64,000 nucleotides of DNA from contig CAZPWT010000019.1 of assembly GCA_964590435.1 (NCBI GenBank), positions 1 to 64,000 on the forward strand. The letters are read 5' to 3'. The notes under the pieces are model-generated. The model searched no databases, was not told the DNA's origin, and worked only from the letters and a program-made list of their open reading frames with translations. How positions within the stretch are numbered: the first letter of the stretch is position 1; each line of letters starts with the position of its first letter. Both the position numbers and the translations under genes were made by a program. Source of the DNA: WSZJ01 sp964590435 (GTDB lineage Bacteria; Planctomycetota; MHYJ01; WSZJ01). Positions 54,304 to 62,689 of the stretch are shown here, piece after piece.

Positions 54304-57117
54304 TCACTCCTTCCACGCTTCGCCGTAGTACTTGTCCGCCCACTCCAGCCCATCGCGCAACCCTTTCAGGAACGACCGGTCGGTCACGGGGTTCCCGGGC
54401 ACTTTCAGCACCCACGAGTCGTACATCTTCGCCAGGTCCCGCGCGACCTTGATCGCGTTCCGGTGCATGTCTTTCATCGTCATGGCCGGGTTCTCCATGT
54501 TCTTCTCCACGGAGTCCAGCGCGCCCGCGGCGAACAGGTACCACGCCGCGATGCGGCCAAAGTAGTAGTTCAGGACCTTGCGCGGCATCTTGTACGGCTT
54601 CTGCACGTTGCTGATGTTCCAGCCGGCGCCGGACGAAGCGCCGTAGAGGCCGTCCTGCATGCGGCCGTAGATCTCGCCGGAAACGGAGTCGAGCTCGAAC
54701 CACGCGTCCACCGGGCCCGCGTCGCCGGCGACGGCGAAGCGCGGCACGATCGCGACGACCTGCGGCCGCTCCGCGATCGCCGCGCGGATCAGCGCCTTTG
54801 AGTGCGCTTCCAGTTCCATGCCGTCGAGCGAGGGAAGCGTGTCCTTGGTCACGAACGCGAACGGCTCGCCCTGCGGCTGCGGACGGAGCGCGAGGCGCAG
54901 CGGGAACGACTTGGTGTCGCGGAAATCGATCGTGGTGAGGAGCGGCTCATAGCCGTCGACGGCCGCGCGGATCTCGAACTCGCCGAAGGGGGTCTGGAAG
55001 GTCGGGAACGTGAAGCTCCCTCCCGGCCACGACGTCGTGGCGACGTTCGGCCCCTTGAGGTGGATCCGCACCCCGTCGAGCCCGCGCCCCGTCTCGGCAT
55101 CGACGACCTGCCCCTGCACCGAGGACTGGATGAACCCCGAAAACGGCATGAAGAACGGGTAGTCCGGATCGTCGAGGACGTAGTGCCCGCTCACGAACAG
55201 CCCCTGCGAGTCCTTGACCCCCTCGAAGCCCTCGTTCGGGCCGGGCTTCTTCGGGTGCTTCGACTCGTAGTCCCCGTTGATCCAGATCGCGTCGAATTCC
55301 CTCGTCACGTTGTTCACCGGGATCGAAAGCTTGTGCCGGGACATGTTGAAGAACCGGATCGGCTCCAGGCGCTCCTCGTTCGCGCCGATCACCTTCAGGA
55401 CCACGCTCCCCTTCTCCTTCAGCTCCCGGAACGCCTTGCGGCTGAGCATGTCGATCGTGTACCCGGCGGGCTCCGGGCCGTGGCGGATGTACCATGTCGT
55501 GAACGTGTCGGCGTTCTCCAGGTCCTCCTTCGCGACGTACGTCGTCCCGCGCCACGGCGAGTCGAGCCACTTCTTCCCCAGCTCGTCGTAGTAGTCGACC
55601 GTCACCAGCTCGAGCGCCGGCTCGAACGCCGTGAACTGCCGCTCGAACTCGAGGCGGCTCTCCGCGCCCCACAGGTAGAAGAAGCGGCAGTTCTTGTACC
55701 AGCGGTCGACTTCGCGCTCGGAATAGTCCAGGACCAGCGCGCTGTCGGCGGTCCCCGGCGCCGCGAGCGCCGCGCAGACGGCCGCCGCGCCTTCCTCGAC
55801 CGCCGCGGCGTCGGGAATCGCGATCGTCGGTCCCGTCGCGGCCGATGCCGAAAGGCCGCCGCCGGACTTGCGGATGTGCATCGAAGCGGTCCCCTGCGAG
55901 ACCTTCAGCGCGCTGCCGTCCGGCGACTCCGCGAGCATCCGCCGCATCGCCGCCTCGAGGCGCGCGTGCCGCTCGGCCAGCGTCGCGGCCGCGCCAGTGA
56001 ACGCGTTGGCCAGCAGGTCGTCCGCGGACGTCGCCGCCGCCCCCGTCGTCTCCTCGAGCGCCTGCGACTCCAGCGAGCCGTCGTGGAGGCTCCGAAGCGA
56101 GCTGAACGCGACGCGCGCGTCCGCCTCCCCCTCGCAATGCAGGTCGTTCTTGCGCAGGTCGATCGACACGACGACGCGGTCCTCGTCGCGCTCGCTCGAC
56201 ACGATCGTCACGCGCGGCGCGTCGAACGCCGACGCGACCTTCAGCCCCGCCGCCGCTTTCCGCGCGAATTCGTCGGAGCGCGCGAGGAACGCGAACGCGG
56301 TGCGGCGATGAAGCGCCGCGGTGCGGTCCTTCCATTTCTTCGTGCGCTCGAGGTCGCGTTCGCGGGTGTAGTCGGGGACCCAGCCGGCGGTCACGAAAAT
56401 CGAGTGCACGTTTTCCGCGTGTTTGCGGACGGGCGTTCCCTCGTGCTCCGCCGTGAAAATCTCGCGGGTCCGCGTCGTGACGGTCCCCGTCGCCGAGCGG
56501 CACTCGACCACGAGGTCGAGCCGCTTCAGCCCGCCCAGCGCGAGCCACTGTCCCGGCGGCGTCCGCACGCCGTCCGGTCCCACCGACGCGATCCCCGCTG
56601 AGTCCCCCTTTTCGTCGAACACGACCACCGCCTGCGTCGTCGCGAGGTCCGCGACGCGCCACTCCTTCTCGACCCAGGACGTCCCGCTTCCCAGCCGGAG
56701 TTTCACGGCGTGCCAGTCCGCGTCGGCCGGCTCCCGGGCCGCGCCCAGCGCCACGGAAACGTCCTTCCCCTTGATCCGCGCCTTCACCCCGCCGCCGCCG
56801 AGCTGGGCCTCGATGCCGCAGCGTTCAAGGAGAGCCTTGAGAAGCAAGGAGCGGTCGGCGTCGCTTCCGGCGCCGGCCCAAAGCGTGCCGGTGGCGCCGC
56901 GGAGCAGGCCGGGGTAGGGCTCGGACTTCACTTCGTCGCGCACGAACGCGATGCACTTCTCGCCGTCGAACCCGAGTTCCTTCGCCTTCAGCGTCACGTC
57001 GTCGTCCCCGGTCGCCGCGGCGGGGGCGCGGCAGCCGCGGAACATGAGGAGCGGAACCAGCAGGGCGATGGCGAAGGCCGCGCCGAGGGCGGCGATGACG
57101 AAGCGACGGTTCTGCAC
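54304..57117 (-). CDS. large membrane-anchored protein with transglutaminase-like and carboxypeptidase-regulatory-like domains
   Basis: 937 residues from GTG 57117 (GGGAG 6 nt upstream). An N-terminal anchor (about 6-26) is followed by a region with D-A-D-R-S-L-L-L-K-A-L-L-E-R-C-G-I-E (about 82-99), reminiscent of the start of transglutaminase-like domains. Then come a long unrecognised middle and a carboxypeptidase-regulatory-like beta domain (G-Q-V-V-D-A-E-T-G-R-G-L-D-G-V-R-I, about 645-720). It is likely periplasmic. No catalytic triad was confirmed. Confidence 0.65.
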   Translation of the reverse strand: MQNRRFVIAALGAAFAIALLVPLLMFRGCRAPAAATGDDDVTLKAKELGFDGEKCIAFVRDEVKSEPYPGLLRGATGTLWAGAGSDADRSLLLKALLERCGIEAQLGGGGVKARIKGKDVSVALGAAREPADADWHAVKLRLGSGTSWVEKEWRVADLATTQAVVVFDEKGDSAGIASVGPDGVRTPPGQWLALGGLKRLDLVVECRSATGTVTTRTREIFTAEHEGTPVRKHAENVHSIFVTAGWVPDYTRERDLERTKKWKDRTAALHRRTAFAFLARSDEFARKAAAGLKVASAFDAPRVTIVSSERDEDRVVVSIDLRKNDLHCEGEADARVAFSSLRSLHDGSLESQALEETTGAAATSADDLLANAFTGAAATLAERHARLEAAMRRMLAESPDGSALKVSQGTASMHIRKSGGGLSASAATGPTIAIPDAAAVEEGAAAVCAALAAPGTADSALVLDYSEREVDRWYKNCRFFYLWGAESRLEFERQFTAFEPALELVTVDYYDELGKKWLDSPWRGTTYVAKEDLENADTFTTWYIRHGPEPAGYTIDMLSRKAFRELKEKGSVVLKVIGANEERLEPIRFFNMSRHKLSIPVNNVTREFDAIWINGDYESKHPKKPGPNEGFEGVKDSQGLFVSGHYVLDDPDYPFFMPFSGFIQSSVQGQVVDAETGRGLDGVRIHLKGPNVATTSWPGGSFTFPTFQTPFGEFEIRAAVDGYEPLLTTIDFRDTKSFPLRLALRPQPQGEPFAFVTKDTLPSLDGMELEAHSKALIRAAIAERPQVVAIVPRFAVAGDAGPVDAWFELDSVSGEIYGRMQDGLYGASSGAGWNISNVQKPYKMPRKVLNYYFGRIAAWYLFAAGALDSVEKNMENPAMTMKDMHRNAIKVARDLAKMYDSWVLKVPGNPVTDRSFLKGLRDGLEWADKYYGEAWKE

Positions 57118-57180
57118 GCGAAGCTCCCGGGAACAGGTCGGTGGCCGCCCACTTTAGCGGCGGAAGGCTACAATGTCCCC

Positions 57181-58032
57181 GTGCCCGACGTCCCGGCCAA
57201 GAAACCGCGGCTCCTGACGCGCATCCTGAAGACGGCCGCAAAGACGCTCGTGGCGTCTTTCGCGGTGATCTTCATCTTGCTCTACTTCCTCCAGAACAAG
57301 CTGCTGTTCTACCCCAGCCGCAACCTCGAGGCGCCGCCGAAGGTCCAGGTGCCGTCGGTGGACCGCGTGGAGTTCAACGCGCCGGACGGGGTGAAGCTGG
57401 TGAGCTGGTGGCTGCCGCCGAAGCCGGGGCGCCCGACGGTGCTGTTCTTCCAGGGGAACGCGGGGAACATCGGCGACCGGAGCGACCGGCTGCTCGACTG
57501 CCAGGACCAGGGCTGGGGGCTGCTGCTCCTGGGCTACCGCGGCTACGGCTCGAGCGCCGGCTCCCCCGACGAGGACGGCATCAACCGCGACGCCCGCACG
57601 GCGCTGGAATGGCTGCGCAAGCGCCCCGAGGTCGAGCCGAAAAAGATCGTCTACTACGGCGAATCGCTCGGCTGCGCGTTCGCGCTGGAGCTCGCCGTCG
57701 CCGAGCCGCCGGCCTGCCTGGTGCTGGAAGCGCCGTTCCGGAGCCTGAAGGCGATCGCGGCGGTGCACTACCCGTGGCTGCCGACCTCGATCCTCGTCCG
57801 CGGGAGCATGGACAACATCGGCAACGCGCCAAAACTGAAGTGCCCGCTCTTCGTGGCGCACGGCACGCGGGACGAGGTCGTCCCGTTCGCGCAGGGGAAG
57901 TCGGTCTTCGACGCGGCGCCGCAGCCGAAGACGTTCTACGAGCTGAAGAGCAAGCACAACGACATCAGCGAGTTCGGCGGCAAGGAGTACCGCGCGGCAG
58001 TGGCCGAGTTCATCAACGGGGCGGCGAAATAG
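57181..58032 (+). CDS. membrane-anchored alpha/beta hydrolase (BEM46/serine aminopeptidase-like)
   Basis: 283 residues from GTG 57181. One membrane helix (about 18-42), then the hydrolase: oxyanion part F-F-Q-G-N-A-G-N-I, nucleophile elbow Y-G-E-S-L-G (Ser), Asp in H-G-T-R-D-E-V-V-P, and His in S-K-H-N-D. A complete triad. BEM46-like proteins face the periplasm or cytoplasm with unknown esters as substrates. A TACAAT box ends 6 bp before GTG, pointing to a leaderless mRNA. Confidence 0.82.
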   Translation: MPDVPAKKPRLLTRILKTAAKTLVASFAVIFILLYFLQNKLLFYPSRNLEAPPKVQVPSVDRVEFNAPDGVKLVSWWLPPKPGRPTVLFFQGNAGNIGDRSDRLLDCQDQGWGLLLLGYRGYGSSAGSPDEDGINRDARTALEWLRKRPEVEPKKIVYYGESLGCAFALELAVAEPPACLVLEAPFRSLKAIAAVHYPWLPTSILVRGSMDNIGNAPKLKCPLFVAHGTRDEVVPFAQGKSVFDAAPQPKTFYELKSKHNDISEFGGKEYRAAVAEFINGAAK

Positions 58033-58097
58033 AGTCCCCGATCCGTAATCCGCGCCGCAATCCTTGCCGCCTCGCCGCGCTGTGGTAGAAAAAACGC

Positions 58098-59087
58098 ATG
58101 AAAACACCCATCCGCGTTGCCGTGACCGGCGCCGCCGGCCAGATCGGTTACTCCCTCCTGTTCCGCATCGCGTCAGGCGCCATGTTCGGCCCTGACCAGC
58201 CCGTGATCCTCCAGCTCATCGAAGCGCCGATCGAGAAGGCCATGCAGGCGCTCCAGGGCGTGGCGATGGAACTCGACGACTGCGCCTTCCCGCTTCTCAA
58301 GGGCATGGTCCTCACCGACAACCCCGAGGTCGGCTTCAAGGGCGCCAACTGGTGCCTGCTCGTCGGCGCCAAGCCGCGAGGGCCGGGGATGGAGCGCGCC
58401 GACCTCCTCAAGGACAACGGCAAGATCTTCATCGGGCAGGGCAAGGTCATCGATGCCGTCGCCGCGGACGACGCCCGCGTCGCGGTCGTCGGCAACCCCG
58501 CGAACACCAACTGCATGATCGCGGCGAGCCAGGCGAAGCGGCTCCCGGCCGACCGCTTCACCGCGATGGTCCGCCTCGACCAGAACCGCGCGCAGGCGCA
58601 GCTCGCCAGGAAGTCCGGCAAGGACCTGACCGACGTGAAGGACTGCTTCATCTACGGCAACCACAGCCCGACGATGTTCCCGGCGTACCAGCACGCGACG
58701 ATCGGCGGCAAGCCCGCGGCGTCGGTGATCAACGACACGGCGTGGCTCCAGGGCGCGTTCTGCGAGACGGTCGGGAAGCGCGGCGCGGCGATCATCGCGG
58801 CGCGCGGTTCGTCGTCCGCGGCGTCGGCCGCCAATGCGCTCGTCGACCACGTGCACGACCTCGTGACGCCGGGGGCGATCCACTCGGTCGGCGTGAAGTC
58901 CGGCGGCGCTTACGGCTTCGACCCGAACGTCTGGGCCGGCATGCCCGTCCGCACGACCAAGCCCGGCTCCTGGGAACCGATCACCAGCTACGCGATGGAC
59001 GATTTCGCGAAGACCAAGCTGGCGGCGACCAACAAGGAGCTGGTCGAGGAGCGCGCGATGGTGGCCGACATGCTCAAGCAGGGGTAG
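58098..59087 (+). CDS. mdh: malate dehydrogenase (cytosolic, NAD-dependent type)
   Basis: 329 residues. NAD-binding G-A-A-G-Q-I-G-Y at the start; substrate Arg in G-A-K-P-R-G-P-G-M; N-P-A-N-T-N-C; catalytic His in G-N-H-S-P-T-M. It interconverts malate and oxaloacetate in the TCA cycle. A TGG-TAGAAA extended -10-like element ends 6 bp before the ATG with TTGCCG 16 bp upstream, so this mRNA may also be leaderless. The next gene's GTG shares one base with the stop. Confidence 0.93.
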   Translation: MKTPIRVAVTGAAGQIGYSLLFRIASGAMFGPDQPVILQLIEAPIEKAMQALQGVAMELDDCAFPLLKGMVLTDNPEVGFKGANWCLLVGAKPRGPGMERADLLKDNGKIFIGQGKVIDAVAADDARVAVVGNPANTNCMIAASQAKRLPADRFTAMVRLDQNRAQAQLARKSGKDLTDVKDCFIYGNHSPTMFPAYQHATIGGKPAASVINDTAWLQGAFCETVGKRGAAIIAARGSSSAASAANALVDHVHDLVTPGAIHSVGVKSGGAYGFDPNVWAGMPVRTTKPGSWEPITSYAMDDFAKTKLAATNKELVEERAMVADMLKQG

Positions 59088-59689
59088 TGGGGAACCGCCT
59101 TCGGAACCTCGACGTCGCGGAGCAGTGCCCGCGGTGCGGGCTCTACCCCGGCCTCTGCCTCTGCGCCGAGGTCCGCCCCGTCGCCACTCGAACGCGGATC
59201 GTGATCGTGCGGCACGTGAAGGAAGTGGTCCGCCGCACGAACTCGGCGCGCATCGCGGCGCTCGGGCTCGCGAACTGCGAGCTCCTCGACCGCCGGGAAA
59301 AATTCGACCGGATCGAGTTCGAGCCGCCCCCGGACTCCTGGGTCCTCTACCCCGGCGCGCCGCCGCCTGCACCGGATGCGCGGCGCCCCGCGAACCTGAT
59401 CGTCCTCGACGGCACCTGGCGCGAAGCGAAACGGATGTTCGCGCGGGTCCCGGCGCTGGAACACCTCCCGCGCCTGTCGCTTCCCCCTCCCCCGCCCACG
59501 CCGCGCCTGCGCCAGCCGCCGCCGTTCGGGATGGCGACGCTCGAGGCCATCGCGCACGCCGTTGAATTTCTCGAAGGCGAGGACCTCGCGAGGCCGCTTC
59601 ACGAGCTGTTCGCGCTGTTCGTCACTCGCTGCCGCGAGGGCGCACGGAGGGTGAGATGCGAACGAAACATGGGGGACCGCTCCCGATGA
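59087..59689 (+). CDS. DTW-domain protein (tRNA-uridine aminocarboxypropyltransferase type)
   Basis: 200 residues from GTG 59087. Four cysteines near the start (E-Q-C-P-R-C-G-L-Y-P-G-L-C-L-C-A-E) are the zinc-like cluster and I-V-L-D-G-T-W-R-E-A-K is the DTW signature. Members of the family install acp3U in tRNA (Tap/DTWD proteins); I infer that role. Overlaps the acetyltransferase gene (ATGA). Confidence 0.85.
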   Translation: MGNRLRNLDVAEQCPRCGLYPGLCLCAEVRPVATRTRIVIVRHVKEVVRRTNSARIAALGLANCELLDRREKFDRIEFEPPPDSWVLYPGAPPPAPDARRPANLIVLDGTWREAKRMFARVPALEHLPRLSLPPPPPTPRLRQPPPFGMATLEAIAHAVEFLEGEDLARPLHELFALFVTRCREGARRVRCERNMGDRSR

Positions 59690-60216
59690 AACACCGAATG
59701 ACCCGGCGCATAGCGCTTCGCCGCCTCACCTCCGCCGACGCCGCCGAATACCGCGCCGTGCGTCTCCGCATGCTCAAGGACCACCCCGAGGCTTTCCTCG
59801 TCTCGCACGCCGAGGGGAAGCGCGACAGCGTCGCCGTCTACGGCCGGCGGCTCGCGGCAAGCCCGGTGCTGGGCGCGTTCGTGGACGGGAAGCTCGCGGC
59901 AACGGTCGGGTACTTCCGCGAAACCGCCCGCAAGGCGCGCCACAAGGTCACGGTCTGGGGCGTATACGTCGCCCCTGAACACCGCGGCCTCCGCCTCGGC
60001 CGCACGCTCATGCTCGAGGCCATTCGCCGCCTCCGCCGCACGCCGGGCGTCGAGCAGGTCCGCCTCGACGTCGGCACCCGGAACCGCCCCGCACGGGCGC
60101 TGTACCGTTCTGTCGGCTTCCGGCGGCTCGGCATCGAACGCCGCGCGATGAAGGTCGGCGGAAGAGCCGTCGACGAGGAACTCATGGTGCTGTTTCTACG
60201 GTCTTCTTCGGTGTAA
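59686..60216 (+). CDS. GNAT-family N-acetyltransferase
   Basis: 176 residues; the ATG at 59686 is taken because it overlaps the DTW stop (ATGA). Acetyl-CoA motif V-A-P-E-H-R-G-L-R-L-G-R-T-L and C-terminal A-R-A-L-Y-R-S-V-G-F. The N-terminal V-R-L-R-M-L-K-D-H-P-E-A-F is typical of a broad RimI-like subgroup. Substrate unknown. Confidence 0.85.
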   Translation: MKHRMTRRIALRRLTSADAAEYRAVRLRMLKDHPEAFLVSHAEGKRDSVAVYGRRLAASPVLGAFVDGKLAATVGYFRETARKARHKVTVWGVYVAPEHRGLRLGRTLMLEAIRRLRRTPGVEQVRLDVGTRNRPARALYRSVGFRRLGIERRAMKVGGRAVDEELMVLFLRSSSV

Positions 60217-60254
60217 GTCAGGCCCAGACCTCACCGCAAGGGAAGACTGGTCGC

Positions 60255-60500
60255 TCACGCGCGCTCCATCCCATCGGTAAGCGTGCGTTCCCATAGCCTC
60301 TGCTCGGCTCTGTAATCCTTCCAGCCCTTGCGGTCCTTCTTGAGCTTCCGGAAGGCTTCATCAGAAGCGGCGAGGATCCAATTTCTCCCGAATTCATCGA
60401 GAGCCAGCGACAGAAGATCCTGCATGGACTTCCCGGTCGCCTTCGAGAGAAATCGGAGGGCGACATGGGTGCTGGAACTGATCCGGACTGTGAGGCTCAT
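60255..60500 (-). CDS. RHH-type antitoxin-like protein
   Basis: 81 residues; AGGAGA precedes the ATG at 60500. The short N-terminal strand S-L-T-V-R-I-S and following helices fit a ribbon-helix-helix antitoxin. In such loci a toxin usually overlaps the stop. Here a different frame ends with R-P-V-F-P-C-G-E-V-W-A and a stop (60218), reminiscent of the first residues of a MazF toxin and then cut off by the neighbouring gene. The toxin is therefore absent or truncated. Confidence 0.65.
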   Translation of the reverse strand: MSLTVRISSSTHVALRFLSKATGKSMQDLLSLALDEFGRNWILAASDEAFRKLKKDRKGWKDYRAEQRLWERTLTDGMERA

Positions 60501-60632
60501 GGAACTCTCCTGTTTGTGTCACCGATCCGCACACTCATCTGTATACCCCATCCGGGCCGACAATCGTCATGGCCTCCGCCTCGCTGGAACGCGGCACCGA
60601 AGCCGAAACCGAAAATGGTAAATTGGCCTCTG

Positions 60633-61061
60633 ATGAAACCCCGCAGCGCCCTGCTCATCTCCGCCTTCGCGCTGGCCCCGCTTCCCTGCCTCGCCTACGG
60701 CGGTTTCCCGCCGGGCGCGACGGACGGGGAGCTGATGTGGGGGTTGGTGCGCCTGTTCCTCCGGGGGCTTCCGTTCATCACGCTGCCGTGGATCGCGGGC
60801 TCGATCCTCGTCGAGCGCACCCAGGGCCCGCTGCGCGTCGGCATCGTGCTGGCGCTGGTCGCCGGCGTGAACGCCCTCCTGCTCCCCGAGTTCTCGGTCA
60901 TGGGCTCGTTCGGGTTTTCCCACCTCGTCATGCCCATCCTCGCGACGGGACATTTCGCATTCATGGGGTACTTCCTGGTGAAGTGTCTCCGCGTCTGGCG
61001 CAGGTCGCCGTTGCCCGAGCGACCGATTTCGGTCGCGGGACAGGCGCCTGCTGCGCAGTAG
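60633..61061 (+). CDS. small multi-pass membrane protein, unknown
   Basis: 142 residues with a signal-like N-terminus and about four membrane segments (for example V-G-I-V-L-A-L-V-A-G-V-N-A-L-L). The ATG at 60633 is chosen because the signal-like segment starts there; ATG 60615 is an alternative. No known domain is recognised. Confidence 0.6.
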   Translation: MKPRSALLISAFALAPLPCLAYGGFPPGATDGELMWGLVRLFLRGLPFITLPWIAGSILVERTQGPLRVGIVLALVAGVNALLLPEFSVMGSFGFSHLVMPILATGHFAFMGYFLVKCLRVWRRSPLPERPISVAGQAPAAQ

Positions 61062-61122
61062 CGGCGGCGCTATCCGCGGGCGGTCAATGAAGGGCGCCGT
61101 TCGATACACTGCGGAATCGCAT

Positions 61123-61902
61123 ATGTGTTCATCCTCGCAATCTCTGTCTCTCAAGGGTCGCCGCGCTGCCGTTGGCGCGGTCATCCTGGCTGCATTCGCA
61201 GCGTGCGGGAAGCGATCCCCCGGGGAGACTTCCACCGCACCTAATAGTCCCGTGCGGTACGAGGATGGTCGACTGCGATACCTCACGGCCCTCCGGCCGC
61301 TCACGGAGTATGAGCGGGCTCTGACCGTCAAAGAGGAGGACGCTGCGCTCTCGCAATTGGAGGCGGCCTCGAAGGCGCTGTGCGCGGCACCGGACTGGCC
61401 GGCTTCGGTTCGACGGGACACGGCGGTGGCAGCGATCCTCGCGGCAAATGCGGCGTCCGAGGAGCGGCGCCGCTACTCCGAGCCGGGGGACCTGGAGTTC
61501 GAGGAGTTGCGCCCTGGAATTCGGGCATGGCAGACGTTGAAGCTCGCGCAGAGCGCATGGGATGTTTGCGTCCTCCTGGAACCGCCAAGACCGTCGGGAA
61601 CCAAATTCGAGGCGCTCCTGGAGCTGGCTCGCGATTTTGTATCACTGGGCCTGGCGGGGAATGACCCAAGCGCGGCGCAAAGGAACCGACTTTCCTCGAG
61701 CATCAAGTCCCGGCTGGAGGGCACTCTGGCCCGGCAGAAGGACCTCACGCCGCAAGAGCGGCAACAACTCCACCAAGTGCTGGCCGATATCAACTCATTG
61801 CGCGCTTCGGATTCTGCGACGATTCGAGACTTCACGGACCAGGCGACGGAACTTGCGTTCCCCCCCGGCTCCGGACCTGCCGGCCTGCCTGCGTGGCATT
61901 GA
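61123..61902 (+). CDS. putative lipoprotein, unknown function
   Basis: 259 residues. A 28-residue N-terminus with a hydrophobic core ending A-A-F-A-A-C-G-K suggests a lipobox. The mature part is helical and rich in Ala, Arg and Glu (Y-E-R-A-L-T-V-K-E-E-D-A-A-L-S-Q-L). An upstream in-frame ATG at 61087 would lengthen the signal. Base composition is less GC-rich than its neighbours. Not recognised. Confidence 0.6.
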   Translation: MCSSSQSLSLKGRRAAVGAVILAAFAACGKRSPGETSTAPNSPVRYEDGRLRYLTALRPLTEYERALTVKEEDAALSQLEAASKALCAAPDWPASVRRDTAVAAILAANAASEERRRYSEPGDLEFEELRPGIRAWQTLKLAQSAWDVCVLLEPPRPSGTKFEALLELARDFVSLGLAGNDPSAAQRNRLSSSIKSRLEGTLARQKDLTPQERQQLHQVLADINSLRASDSATIRDFTDQATELAFPPGSGPAGLPAWH

Positions 61903-61978
61903 GCCAGGGCTGCGGCGCCGCAGGACCCGTCAACTCGCTCTTGCCATCGTATTCATATTGAGTACACTTGTATTTGAA

Positions 61979-62689
61979 ATGAGTACGATCAATCGATCCT
62001 TGGAGGACCCCGCCGCCGCCCTCTTCGGCCTCACCCGCCGCCGCGTGCTCGGATGGCTTCTCACCCATCCCGACGAGGACTTCTACCTCCGCGAAATCGC
62101 GCGCCGCAGCGGGGCCTCGCTCGGAGCGGTGCAGCGGGAAGTCGCCGCCCTGACCCGCGCGGGCATCCTCCGGAGATCGCTCCGCGGAAGGCAGGTCTTC
62201 TACCAGGCCGATCGTGGATCGCCCGTCTTTCCAGAGCTCCAGTCCCTCCTCGTCAAGACCGCCGGCATCCGTGACGTCCTCCGCGAGGCTCTGGCGCCGC
62301 TCGCGCCCCGCATCGTCGTGGCAGTCCTGTTCGGCTCCGCCGTCCGGGGAGAACTGAATCGCGCGAGCGACCTGGACCTTCTCATCGTCGGGGATGTCCC
62401 CTTCGCCGACGTCGCTGCCTCGCTGATCGCAGCGCAGCAGCGGCTCGGGCGCGACGTGAATCCCACTGTCTATCCCATCCGGGAGTTCCGTGCGAAGATC
62501 CGCGACCGGCATCACTTCTTGACGACGGTCCTCGCCGGGCCGTGTGTCTTCGTCCTGGGAGGTGCGGGTGAGCTTGAAGGACTGGGAGCGAAACGGGTGG
62601 CTGATGCCGCAACCGGCGACTGGATCCAGAAGCTGAACCCGAGTGTGCTCGTTGACCGGAGACCGCCTCCCTCTCGGAGAAAACCATGA
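61979..62689 (+). CDS. ArsR-like winged-helix / MNT-type nucleotidyltransferase fusion
   Basis: 236 residues. N-terminal winged helix (about 15-85: L-T-H-P-D-E-D-F-Y-L-R-E-I-A-R-R-S-G), then a minimal nucleotidyltransferase with V-L-F-G-S-A-V-R-G-E-L-N-R-A-S-D-L-D-L-L (G-S-x-D-x-D). This fusion is a known family, thought to be self-regulating, and related to MNT antitoxins. The near-repeats TTGAGTAC and ATGAGTAC around the start codon (61957-61987) could be an operator. The stop overlaps the next ATG (ATGA). Confidence 0.82.
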   Translation: MSTINRSLEDPAAALFGLTRRRVLGWLLTHPDEDFYLREIARRSGASLGAVQREVAALTRAGILRRSLRGRQVFYQADRGSPVFPELQSLLVKTAGIRDVLREALAPLAPRIVVAVLFGSAVRGELNRASDLDLLIVGDVPFADVAASLIAAQQRLGRDVNPTVYPIREFRAKIRDRHHFLTTVLAGPCVFVLGGAGELEGLGAKRVADAATGDWIQKLNPSVLVDRRPPPSRRKP

